A stretch of 64,000 bases of DNA from Delphinus delphis. Its lineage: Eukaryota > Chordata > Mammalia > Artiodactyla > Delphinidae. The stretch is from assembly GCF_949987515.2 (NCBI RefSeq), contig NC_082694.2, positions 65,718,080 to 65,782,079 of the forward strand, read 5' to 3'. The position numbers and the translations under genes were made by a program. The notes beneath the pieces are model-generated. The model made no database searches. It had not been told where the DNA came from and saw nothing but the letters and a program-made list of their open reading frames with translations. Of the stretch, positions 13,040-23,425 are shown piece by piece; position 1 is the first letter of the stretch, and every line of letters starts with the position of its first letter.

Positions 13040-13185
13040 CAGTCCCAGTGGCATGGTGGAATGGTCCAGCCGGAAGGCACCTTGGAGATAAGCCAGGTCT
13101 CCGTGGCAACTCAAGGCCAGGGATGGGGAGAGGCTGTGCGCGGTCACAGGGCACGTCAGTGGCCAAGGCAGGACTGGAAGCCCTT
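13040..13185 (-). repeat. MIR SINE fragment, reverse
   Basis: ggtcacagggcacgtcagtg followed by aaggcaggactggaag matches the reverse MIR region that normally reads ggtcacacag...cagg. Confidence 0.5.
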
Positions 13186-13723
13186 GCGATTCTTGCTGCA
13201 CCCTCCCTCCTGGGGAGCAGTAGGCATGAGGGCCTCAGGCATCTCCTTAGAAGCAAACGTCTCCACGGAGTGACCAGGATGACCTGGCGTCACCCCATTC
13301 TAGGCCTCATTCCTCTCTGAGCCAGGGCAGGGTGGCCACTTACACCATCGCAGTCCAAAGTCCAGTCTCTGTCTGGGAAGAGAAGACAAAATATTCTGCA
13401 TCCAATTAAAAGCAACAGGAGGGTGTAAGGGAGACAGAAAGTAATTCTCCTTCTTGGAAGCCAGCCAGGGCATCCTCGTGCCAAGACTAAGAAGGATAAT
13501 AACAACAGCCGTAATTGTGGGAAGGAAGAAGCTTCTACAAGGCCTCAGGGACCTGACTAAGTAAGGAGGGAAGAAGGGGAATCAAGATGGACACTCTGAC
13601 CTTTGCAAACCTGCAGAAAAGCCAGTGACCCAGCCCCTCACTGGAGAGAACCGTCCTCCTGGAAGTGCCCTTGGGTCTCTGGCCAGCTTTGCACACTCGA
13701 CACGTCTGAGGCCAAGCCCACTG

Positions 13724-14094
13724 TGATGGTTAATGCCAGGTGTCCGCTGGGCGAGGCTAGGGGGTCCAGTTGTTTGGTCAACAGCAGTCTAGATGTTGCT
13801 GTGAAGGTATTTTAAGCATGTGATAAACATTTAAATCAGTAGACTTGGACTCAAGCCATTGACCCCTCGTAGTGTGGGTGGGCCTCATCCAGTCCCTTGA
13901 AAACGTCAAGAGCAAGCAGTGAGGTTTCCCGAAGAAGAAGGAATTCTCCTCGAGACTCTAGCATAGAAACCCTGCCGGGTTCCAGGCTTTGGACTGCAGA
14001 CCGCAGCATCAAACTCTTGCTGGAACCAATTCCTGAGACTCTCTCCCTCCCTCTCCTACTGGTTAAGTTTCTCTGGAGAACCCTGACGAATACA
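13724..14094 (+). mobile_element. LTR-like element, old
   Basis: Starts TGATGGTTAATG and ends CTGACGAATACA, so it has TG...CA ends. Inside are cagttgtttggtcaacagca, tctagatgttgctgtgaagg and gtgggtgggcctcatccag, a known mammalian LTR-like repeat. There is no internal retroviral sequence, so it looks like a solo copy. Family name uncertain. Confidence 0.7.
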
Positions 14095-14439
14095 CTCACC
14101 AGCTCATCTCCAGGCTTGCAGAGCTGACCTCATCTCTGGTCTCCTCTTCCCTCCACCCACATCCAGTGGGCCAACAAGGCTGTGAGTGTTTTCTCACTAC
14201 CGTAGGACTGTCATTTTCTACGGCCCGTCTCACGTCCAGCCCTGTCTTTTCATCTCTGGTCGGTCCTGTCTCGCCTCACACCTGGACAGTTGCAGTTGCC
14301 TCTTCAGCTGGCTCGCACTCTTCCTCTCTCTCTCTCCATCCATATCTCCCTGTATCTATCGTCTATCTCCCCTCCCCCTCCATTTGTCCATATTAGAGAC
14401 TGTCAGTGGTGGGAGGGTGCCTCGCAGATCATGAAATCC

Positions 14440-14672
14440 AACCCCTGCTCATGGGTTCTGGAATCAGACCCCCTGCATTGGGATCTAGGCTTGTCAACTT
14501 CCTGGCACTACTATAAACCTTTCTGCCTCAGTTTTCCCATCTCTGAAGTAGGTATAATAATAGCATGTACATCTTAAGAGTTATGAGAAGAATTATGTGA
14601 GTGAGATGATCCACATAAAGTATTTAACCCAGTATAAATGTGCAAATCAACGTTAGCTAGTTTCATCATTAC
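14440..14672 (+). repeat. MIR SINE, nearly full length
   Basis: gttctggaatcagacccc, tgcctcagttttcccatctc, aggtataataatagcatgta and gttagctagtttcatcatta follow the MIR order. Confidence 0.85.
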
Positions 14673-14789
14673 CGCAGGAGAAAAACATTGGCCCAAATGG
14701 ATGAAGTGACTGGCCTGAGGAAGAGTGTCTGTGGGGTAGCTGAGCCGCCCGTCAAGTATTGTGACTTCAGTCGAGGGCTCTTTCTCTCC

Positions 14790-14890
14790 TGTCCTAACAG
14801 CCCACCATCACTGCCAGGAAGACTGTGTGGGATCTCTCTCCTCAGAAGTTTTCAGTGGCTCCCCATTGCTTCTCCAAATAAAATGCATCC
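14790..14890 (+). repeat. L2-like fragment
   Basis: cagaagttttcagtggctcc, ccattgcttctccaaataaa and atgcatccttttggacctgg resemble an internal L2 block. Confidence 0.5.
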
Positions 14891-14899
14891 TTTTGGACC

Positions 14900-16440
14900 T
14901 GGCATACATTCAGCGAATATTTCTTGAGTAGGACCATGTGCCAGGCTCTGGATTGGGTGTTAGGGATACCCAATGGAGTTCCTGCCTTCACGGGGCTTAC
15001 ATTCTGGTGAGAGGAGAGAGAAGGCAAATAGATGTGTAATCTCTATGGTGCTAATGAATGCTAAGAAGAAAAATAAAACAGAGTAAGGGAAAGGGTGGTC
15101 CAGATACGTCCTCTGAAGAGCTGAGGTGAGATTTAAGCAGGAGGGAGGGAGTCATGCAGATATTCTGGGGAAGGGCATTCCAGGTTGAAGAAATAGCAGG
15201 TGCAAAGGCCCTGAGGTGGGAGCTTGGCAGGTGTGGTGGAGGAACAACCCGGAGCCCAGTATGACTAGGATGAGGTGCGTGGGGGGGAGCAGCAGGAGAT
15301 GAGAACGTGTCGGGTCTTTGGGCCACGGTAAGACCTTTGTTCCTGAGGGACTTGTGCAGCCAGCAGCTAGTTTGGGGAAGAGCTGTGCCGTGATTTGACT
15401 TACATGTTTAAAGGATAACTATTGTCGGTTTCTGTGTGGAGAATAACCTCTAGGGAGAAAGGGGAGAAACAGGGAGGCCAGTTAAGAGTACAGATGAGAG
15501 GTGACATTGGCTCGGGTTCTGGTGATAGTGGGTGGGCGTGCTGAGAGGTCACGTGGGATGTATTTCACCTTTGCTGACAGTGAGAGGAGTCAAGAGTGAC
15601 ACATACACTGAAGGTTGGAAGGAGGCATTTGCCTCGTACTGAGACGGGGAAGACTTAGAAGAGCAGGTTCAAAGAGGAAATCAGGTTTGGGGTTGGGGAC
15701 GTATGTTCAGGATATATTTTAGACCTCAAAGTGGAGATTTGGGGTAAGCAGTTGGAAATGAAGAGGGAAGAGGTTGGAGGTAAAGATATAGGTTTAGGAG
15801 TCATCTCTGTGTTGAAATCCTGGGGCTTGACGAGATCATGTAGGGAGTGTGTGTGGATGCAGAAGAGAGGATGACAGAGTACAGAATCTCGGGCCAGGGG
15901 AGGACGAGGCTGAGAAGGGGTGTGCAGAGAGGTGGGAGGAAAACCAGGAGAGAGTGGGGTCCCCGAGGGGAAGGAGGAAGGCACCCCAGTAGGAGGGCTG
16001 GGGTTACTGTGCAGTGATGCTGCAGGATGAAGCATGCTGAGAGTTAAGACTTGTCTATTGGATTTAACCCTGTGGAAGGAAGACCTTCCTATGGGCCGTT
16101 CGTAAATCATGGATGACCTCCATGAGGGCCATTTCAGAGGACAGTAGGGCTAAGAGCCTGTTGGGGTGGGTTTCAAGAGAGAAGAGGAGGAGATGGTGAA
16201 GATGGGATTCTTTTTCCATAAAGGGAAGCCGAGAAAGGGGCTGATAGCTGGAGAGGGATCTGGGGGTCAAGGGAGGGTTTTTAAAGATGGGAAATATGGT
16301 ACTAGATCTGTGTGCTAGTGAGATGATCCAGCAGAGAGGGGAGCTGTGATGATGGAAGACTGAGAGAGTGCAGTTGCGGGAAGGAATTCCTTGAGTAGGC
16401 AAGAGGGGAGGCAAGAAGCGTTCCCCCCAGACCCGTCCTG
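14900..16440 (+). repeat. Old purine-rich dispersed repeat, copy 3 (longest)
   Basis: About 1.5 kb with the family landmarks in order: acattcagcgaatatttctt, accatgtgccaggctctgg, ggggcttacattctggtgag, cagatattctggggaagggc, attccag, caaaggccctgaggtgggag, tgatttgacttacatgttta, gggaggccagtta, tcaagggagggtttttaaag and tccttgagtaggcaagaggg. It extends further 3' than copy 1. The long minus-strand open frames here are by-products of its pyrimidine-rich complement. Confidence 0.75.
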
Positions 16441-17490
16441 GAAGTGGTCCCTCTAGGCCATCTGTGCTCTCTGCCTGGGCTGTCCGAGTGCTTTTGTCAT
16501 CAGTGCGGACTTCTTCACTAAGCAGACGGGGTGCGTGCTCAGGGAAGCAGCATAGCAGGGCCACCTGTGGGTGGGGAGTGAGAGAGGGAATTCAGCTCCC
16601 ACCAACCTGCCCAGAATTTCGGTATTGGAAGAGCTACAAAGAACCTCTGTCCATTTCAGTATACTTGTAAATATACCTGCAAGCTTTACTGTGGCATATT
16701 GTTTTTATGTAGAATTATATATTGGGAGGCATCATGATTTCTTCTGGTCTTAGGACCCCCTAAAGATCCTAATTGGGCTGCCCTCGCCCCCCCCCCTTTC
16801 TCCCCCAGGAGGCTGTGAGTGCCTGCAGGATGCATTGCGTCCCACCTGTCTTGGGGCCGCTGCAGCATCTCCTAAGCTCCTAAATATACATTTCCTACGT
16901 GTGAAGACACGGTTTTGCAGAAGTGTTACCTGGAAACTGGAGGCCCCGTGTGGGATGATTTTCTGACTTTGAGGAGGGTAGAGTCGTGGTGGTCTTATTA
17001 CAGAACCGGGAGAGAGCAGGACCGTAGGGCTGAGGCTAGGGTCCAATCCATAGACTCAACCCAAGGGGGCGCTGACCCAAGCCAGGTGTTATGATGGGCC
17101 CCGCATCCCAGCATCCGCCACCCAGGGGCCCCCTGGGGGGCTTCGTGGCCATATTTTGAGTGTGCCAGTGTCCATACTAAAAGAGAAGGCAGGCATTGAT
17201 TTGCCTGCTCATCCTCATTTCTCCTGAGAAAATCAAGTGGTTGTCAAAGAACAGCCCTCCCTTCTCCCCTCCCTTCCTCTCCTTTCTGACCCACACCTCC
17301 CATCCATCCATACACGTATTTGCAAAACACAAGCAGGGTCTCTGAATGTATTCTAGCCCATGAAGACTAGGCTGGAAGGGTATATTTCAGAGCCACAGAG
17401 GAAGAAAGAATCTCTCTTCCATCTAATTCCTTACCGATGCATCTGCCTTCCATGCCTCCACTGCACACACAGCTTGTCGCATTTTTACTG
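16440..17490. other. Intronic sequence, one CTCF-like site
   Basis: No exon or dispersed repeat recognised. A short C run occurs at about 16789-16798. Confidence 0.4.
17060..17075 (+). promoter_or_regulatory. CTCF-like motif
   Basis: cccaagggggcgctgac contains the AGGGGGCGC core; the upstream half fits poorly. Confidence 0.25.
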
Positions 17491-17625
17491 ATTAAGACAA
17501 CACCCTGTAGAGTAGATGTTACATCCCCATTTTATAGATGAGAGAAACCGATGCGTGGAGAAGTGAGGAAACCTTCGCGGGGCACACAGCCAGGACAGGA
17601 CAGAGCACACGTTCATCTCCAGTCT
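17490..17625 (-). repeat. MIR SINE, reverse
   Basis: ccccattttatagatgagag, aaaccgatgcgtggagaagt and gggcacacagccagga match the reverse MIR core. Confidence 0.7.
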
Positions 17626-17666
17626 CCTGGCTCCCAGGATCCAGCAGAGTTCTCCTTCTACCACAC

Positions 17667-17850
17667 CAGGGGTTGGCAAACTTTTTCTCTAAAGGGCCCG
17701 ATAGTATATATTTTAAGCTTTGTGGGCCATATGGTCTCAGCTCTGCTGCTTAGTGAGAAAGTAGCACAGTGTGCAAAGGAGTGGGCGTGGCCGTGTTTCC
17801 GTAAAACATTTTTATCAGAGCAGGTGGTGGGCTGGATTTGGTGCACGGGT
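17667..17850 (+). mobile_element. hAT-Charlie-type non-autonomous DNA transposon
   Basis: Starts caggggttggcaaacttttt, then ctaaagggcccgatagtata, ttttaagctttgtgggccat and gagtgggcgtggccgtgttt, a standard Charlie-derived MER pattern. The 3' inverted repeat is decayed. Confidence 0.85.
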
Positions 17851-19060
17851 CTGAGAGAGAGTTCCCCAGACCTCCTCCAAAGCTGCCTCTTCCCTTCACG
17901 CCCTTTAGTAACCACAGCTTCACAAAGCCCTTGGAGGGTCCCTTCCTTGCCGGCAAACTGGCCCATCCGTAAAACGCCTGCTGGCTTTTCCAGCTCTCCC
18001 GTGCATCTCTCTTGGCTCCAGGATGGGCATTTCCACTCCTGCCTTCCCTCCAGGCCCATTGGCAGGTGATTAAGAGCCCAGCTCTACATTTCTGACAGCA
18101 GTGGCTGGCAGAAGGGACCGCGTGGCTGAGATAAGCGAGTGTGTGCTGGGGAAGGGGGCTGGCCACGTGGGATGAGGGTTTCATTCCTGCAGAGGAGTAA
18201 TAAGCATGTAATTGGCTTTTCGGAATCATGCAGGCTGCTGGAAAGCCTGTCTCTCCTACACACCATGCTCTCTTCTGAGCCGCCAAGGCTGGTTCACCCA
18301 GAGCGGGGATGAGCTGGATGAATTCTGCATCAGCAGGTGGGGGCCACCTTGTCCTCAGTGATCACTGTGAGCTGTACGATGCTTGGGAGCTGAGAGGCAG
18401 GTTAGGACAAGACAGAAGGTAAGTTGTTCCCACTAGCAACCCCCCTCTCCAGGGGGTGCAGGAGAAGTGGGTCTGGGAGGACCATTCCTAGACCCAGCAT
18501 GACTGTTGAGGAGAAGAGAATTAAATCGCTTCCCCAGGGTGCTGGGTCCCCATCCTTTCATGACCCTGAGGCCACCTTGAACTCCAGGCGCAGGTGGGAA
18601 CTGCCCATCCCCCAGCTCTGTGCTGCCCAGAGAGGGTGCTCTGACAACGTTTGATGGTGGGTAGGGCAGGCGCTGCTGGAGGTCCCCCGCTTCTCTCTAA
18701 GCCTCTCTGTTCTCTGGGGTGTCACTGACCCACATGAAGGTATTAACAGCTGCAGCCATGTTAATGGCTTTTACAAAAATCAGCTTTCACTGTAGGTTGA
18801 CTTTAGTGCAATCCCCCTTTAACGAACACAATTAAAATGTACAGTCTATAGAGCGAGTCTGTGTTCACGTCCCGGATAATGGTCCAGCCCTGCTTTGCGT
18901 GTTATAGCAACGAAACATGTCTAACGTGTTTGTTCCCCAATCCCTGATCAGTTAGCGCTCGTCCATCCAGCAGAGGTGCTGTTCATAGGGTAGACTGAGA
19001 GCCTCTCCCTCCTAGTCTAGCACAATTCTATACTTAGATTTGGGCACGATAATACTCTCT
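17850..19060. other. Intronic sequence, possible conserved block
   Basis: 18720-18970 holds no recognisable repeat and has short AT-rich motifs (ggtattaacagctgcagcc, acacaattaaaatgtac) of the sort seen in conserved enhancers. Otherwise nothing named. Confidence 0.3.
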
Positions 19061-19235
19061 TATATTTGTAGAGAGCTGTTATGTTGTCAAGGCGCCTTTA
19101 CATGCATCTTTTTAGTTCATTCCCACAGTGACCCTGTGACCTAGGCAGCTCAGGTTGATTCAGATGATTCCCATTTGACAGAAGGCTAATGGAGGCTCCA
19201 AGCTTGGACTTCTGAGGTCACACAGGGACTAAGTG
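19060..19235 (-). repeat. MIR-like SINE, reverse
   Basis: catcttttta gttcattccc followed by acagtgaccctgtgacctag, then gattcccatttgacagaagg and ggtcacacagggact give the reverse MIR order. Confidence 0.65.
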
Positions 19236-19769
19236 CTGGCCCCTGGAAAGGAGGCAAAGCTGCTTAATGTCGAGGAGAAACCCTTGCACCCCCAGGTCAG
19301 CCCTGTCATAATCTTCATGCCCTTTTGTTGTGGCCTGCAGGCTCCCGACGCACGTCGTGTGGTCGTGTGGTCGCGTGGTGCACCCCTGTGGCCTGCTGCC
19401 TGGCCCAGGCCCTGCAGGACACAGACAGATTGTCAACGAGTGCTCATTAAATGGGTGAATGAATGAGGGACCCTGGGCCTCTCCCAAAGGACAAGCCGGG
19501 TGTCAGACACTGGGCTCTGCAATTCCAGAAGGAAGAGTTCTTTACAAATGAAAATTAGAGCAACACCCACTCAAAGTAAGCTCTGATGTCAACGGATTCT
19601 CAGCCCAAGTCCGATTCTAAATTAAGACTGCACTGATTCATGTTGACCTGGAGTTGGAGGGCCCAGTGGAGTCACAGAGCCTCCATCCTTTCCGAGAAGG
19701 TCCCGGCCCTCAGGGCTTCCATCCCTCCCACCCTGGAGGCACATGGGGTGGTGACTGAGGACAGCCTGC

Positions 19770-19910
19770 ATTTGCGGGCTGACTGCCCTCTACCAGCCTG
19801 CGGCCTTGGGGACATGACAATCTTTCCTACCTCATGGCGTTGTTCTGAGGATTGTATGAGATGATGTCCGATAAAGCGTTAAGTGTAGTGCCCACAGACA
19901 CCTAACTCGC
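19770..19910 (+). repeat. MIR SINE 3' part
   Basis: ctacctcatggcgttgttct, gaggattgtatgagatgatg and aagcgttaagtgtagtgccc match the MIR 3' half. Confidence 0.75.
19783..19797 (-). promoter_or_regulatory. CTCF-like motif
   Basis: The minus strand reads CTGGTAGAGGGCAGT; the eleven-base core GTAGAGGGCAG fits the consensus fully. It is one of the two best candidates in the window. Confidence 0.35.
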
Positions 19911-20243
19911 CCATCACCAGCCCCTGTGCCACTGGCATTTGTGGGGCCCAGGGTCACTGTTTGTTCACCAGTTAATGACCACTCACTTAGAATCTGTCTG
20001 CCCTTCCTGGGCCTGGGCCAGGCAGATGGCCGCGGGGGTCCACCACGCAACCGCGAGCCTGCAGGCTGCAGTGACAGGCCAGGAGTCCCGAGGGCTACGT
20101 GCTGAGTAAAATTGTACGTTTTATTGTCACCACCCCTGACCTCATGCTCTCACATCCCTAAGAACCTGCACAAATTTTCTTACTCCTCACTCTGTCCATC
20201 CCTAGAAGCCCTCACTGTTCCAGATATCATTTGCTTCAAATAC

Positions 20244-20296
20244 AAGGAAAGAAGGAAGGGAGGGAGGGAGGGAGGGAGGAAGGAAGGAAGAAAAAA
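20244..20296. repeat. (GGGA)n/(GGAA)n simple repeat
   Basis: Alternating aagg and gggagg units on the + strand. Confidence 0.97.
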
Positions 20297-20299
20297 CAG

Positions 20300-21370
20300 A
20301 TCACCCCTCTAGACTCTTTAGCAAAAATGAACAATAAGTGGCCATTATTCCTCTCAAGTGCTTCGAAGCTGAGGCTGCCTGGCCCGGAGGCCTTGCTGCC
20401 CTGCTGGAGTGAAATCCCAGAGGGCTGGCCTCGCCCTCTTGTTCTCCAAGCCTTTATCCCTTTCACACATCTCCAGACCCCTTTCTTCTCAGGAAAATTG
20501 CCTCTCCCGGAGCTGGGAGGCTGCTGAATTGTTGGCCCTGACCTGAGTCAGGAGGGGCAGAGAGCTGTCCCCAGGGCCCAGGGCCTGAGGGAGGGTAATT
20601 TCACCCTGGTCGCTATAACTACAGACGCCCTTATTACTCACACAGACGTCTTACCCTTGTTTAACAACATATTAAACCATTAGTCTCTGTGCCAGTGGGT
20701 TCAGTGAGTTCACAGTGGCAAAAGCTGCTCATTAAATCCCCTTTTCCCTGCTTAATCTCTTTTAAATTGGTTGCCTTTTAATTTCATCAAGTGCCCTCTT
20801 TCTTCACCGGGTGCAGCAGCCCCGGCATACTGCTAGGTGAGAGGGGCTGCTGCGGGGCTTTCTGGGTCTTCCCCGGGTGGTCTCTGTGGACTGCAAGGTC
20901 ACGGGGCAGAGGCTCACCGGAACGCTCTCCCTGAAGAATGGGCCCCGCTCCGGGCGCTGTGAAAGAGTTACGGGTTTTACTCTCCTCTCACTCATCTCTG
21001 AGTCAGTACCTGGGGCAGAAGATTCCAGTCTTTAAATCTTTTGCTCCATTCGTCTGTCCAAGAACCTGGGTTCCCTGTAGGTTAAAATAAAAATAGTCTG
21101 TTTTCTTAGGAGGAAATTTAAGTATTCGTAAAAATGGACAGTGTGCTCTATATACGTATTACTTGCAGTAAATTCAAACGTCATTAAAGTTGTAATTGAA
21201 GAGAACTCGTATTGCTAGGAGCCTGTCAGTCAGTGGTCGCACTGTGTCCAGTTGTGGCTGAGCACCGGTGTGCCGAGAGGTGCTCCAGGAAGCCAGCTGA
21301 GCGCCGAGCCCCTCCTTTCCCTATCACGCAGCAACTCCACGCCCTCACCTCACCTCAGTCACTCTTCTTG
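20300..21370. other. Intronic sequence, possible conserved block
   Basis: 20650-20800 (aacaacatattaaaccatta, gctcattaaatccccttttc, gcttaatctcttttaaattg) is non-repetitive and AT-rich, unlike its GC-rich surroundings. The rest shows nothing named. Confidence 0.3.
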
Positions 21371-22016
21371 TTAGGTTAGGTAGCTGTGTCCTGTGCCTGC
21401 GGTCTACTGATAAGAGGAACCAAATCTGAAGAGGTGGCAGCCATAGCTTTAAGTTTAAGGGGACTCTGTCCACTTAGGTGGGACTGGGGGGTGGAAGGGA
21501 GAGGTGACACTTCCCTTTCTGTTTCACAGAGACCTTTAACTGTGGAGAAAAGCACAAATTCCCTAAGTGTGGGAGTGGTGAATGGGCCCACTCCTACTTC
21601 TACTCCTTGGTTCCCAGATCCAGCTGTGAACTCCGCGTGTTGACTGTAGAGCCATATCCTGGTCATGGGTGTACGGCAGCACCCTGAGGGCTGATGTCCT
21701 GTCCTCTCAGGGCGTCATCTCCAAGCTGGTGCCTCATCTCCGCTCTAATAGGCTGGTGTCTTGTAGATGGCATAGTATGTTTTAGGGTCAGTGGATCTGT
21801 ACGTATTGCTTTTCCTCTTTGACATAAAGTAAGTCCCTTGGTACAGGGTGATGCCATTATGGGGAATCCTCTGCTCATAGGTCAGACTTCGTGTGAGCCC
21901 TCAGCAGTGGTACTAGTCAAGGCTCTGCAGACAGGAAATTCAAGCACACACCTGGAATGTTCATCTGGGAATGATGAATCTCTCTCTGCCTTTTCCATTA
22001 TGGAAGGGTCCAGTGT

Positions 22017-22198
22017 TCACCCTTGAACAACACTGGGGGTGACCTGAGTATAACTTACAGTTGGCCCTTTGTATCCACAGTTCCTCTGCATCCAAAGATT
22101 CAACCAACAGACCATGTAGTAGTGTTTTATTTACTATTGGAAAACATCTGTATATGAGTGGACCTGTGCAGTTCAAAAGCACGTTTTTCAAGGGTCAA
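22017..22198. mobile_element. Tigger-like DNA transposon, non-autonomous
   Basis: Ends are near-complementary: cacccttgaacaac on the left and ttcaagggtca on the right. Inside, cagttggccctttgtatcca and gagtggacctgtgcagttca are typical of the Tigger/mariner MER group. It sits inside the ERV-L relic. Confidence 0.7.
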
Positions 22199-22958
22199 AT
22201 GTAATTAACTTGCACCCAGTGGCTGGTTGGTCTCCAGCAACCAGTGGATGGTGCTGTATCGGACTCAGCATTGGCCTCTGTTGTCGGCAGGTTGGCCCCG
22301 TGGCTGTGGCAGTGGCTGGATCAGACTTAATGAGAGGGAGCCCAAGCCGCTAAGCCCACACGTACCCTCTCCCTTTGCCTCCATGACTGCTACTTCGTTC
22401 CTGAGCCCGTTGTGAAAGCGCTAGGGTGGCTAAGGACAGAGGCTGGCTGCCTGTTCTGCTGTGGATGTTTCGCCGTGGATGTTCTTGGTGGGCATGAACA
22501 CGTGACACGTACTACCTCACACGTGCCAGCATCCATGAGGCCATCACGTGCATCAGCCCAGATCTCCTTGTCTCCAGCCTTAACCTTGCTCCTTCCAGGC
22601 CCTTGACCAACCAGCTCAGCCGTTCACCACTGCTCATTAGACCATGGATGTCCTTTCCTTGGGCCACTCCACACAAGGCGCATGACTGACAGCCTTGTCT
22701 GAAGCTCTACCCACTGGGAGGATTTTTCCTCAGCACCATTCCAAGGCCACAATGGGGTGTAGCTAATGCAACCACAGTCTATTTGTGGTTTGCACCCATC
22801 TGTAGATCCAACTAACCCATGAACAAAGCTCAGGCTTTCCCCTTTATCTGTCAGGGGAAACCCCGACCCCTTCCCCATGAGGCCGAATTGGTGAGCTGAG
22901 TGAGCAATGTGGGTGCAATCGTTCTAAGTGACGAGGAGGAGACGTGGTCTGGGCCACC

Positions 22959-23172
22959 CGGTTTTTTTTCTTTTTTTTTTTGTGGTACGCGGGCTTCTCA
23001 CTGTTGGGGCCCCTCCCGTTGCGGAGCACAGGCTCCGGACGCGCAGGCTCAGTGGCCATGGCTCACGGGCCTAGCCTCTCCGCGGCATGTGGGATCTTCC
23101 CGGACCGGGGCACGAACCCGTGTCCCCTGCATCGGCAGGCGGACTCTCAACCACTGCGCCACCAGGGAAGCC
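22959..23172 (-). mobile_element. CHR-type tRNA-derived SINE, copy A (minus)
   Basis: Poly-T tail on the left, then gtggtacgcgggcttctcac and the usual body ending ccaccagggaagcc. Flanks ctgggccacc at 22949-22958 and 23173-23182 are a perfect 10-base target duplication. It interrupts the ERV-L relic. Confidence 0.95.
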
Positions 23173-23397
23173 CTGGGCCACCTGTTTTTGAAGCCTTCTT
23201 TCTGGTCGTGCTTAAGCCCAATTGTGGACGTTCCTTTCCATTTTATGATGGCTTCTCCAAGGCCTACTCAACGTTATGACTTGGTAGGTCCCACACTATC
23301 CAGTTCATTGTGAGTAGTTTGGGCTCTGTGGTTGCTTCATGTTCCATGGGTAGATTTTTTTTATGCTCTTCTTTTACTTGATAACCCAGGGTTAGGA

Positions 23398-23425
23398 GTG
23401 TGTGTGTGTGTGCATGTGTGTGTTT
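23398..23425. repeat. Short (GT)n run
   Basis: gtgtgtgtgtgtgtgcatgt followed by a few further GT units. Confidence 0.9.

Larger units (their letters stand above)
12210..13723. other. Intronic sequence with MIR fragments only
   Basis: Two MIR pieces lie here (12905-13010 and 13040-13185). The remainder shows nothing I can name. Confidence 0.4.
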
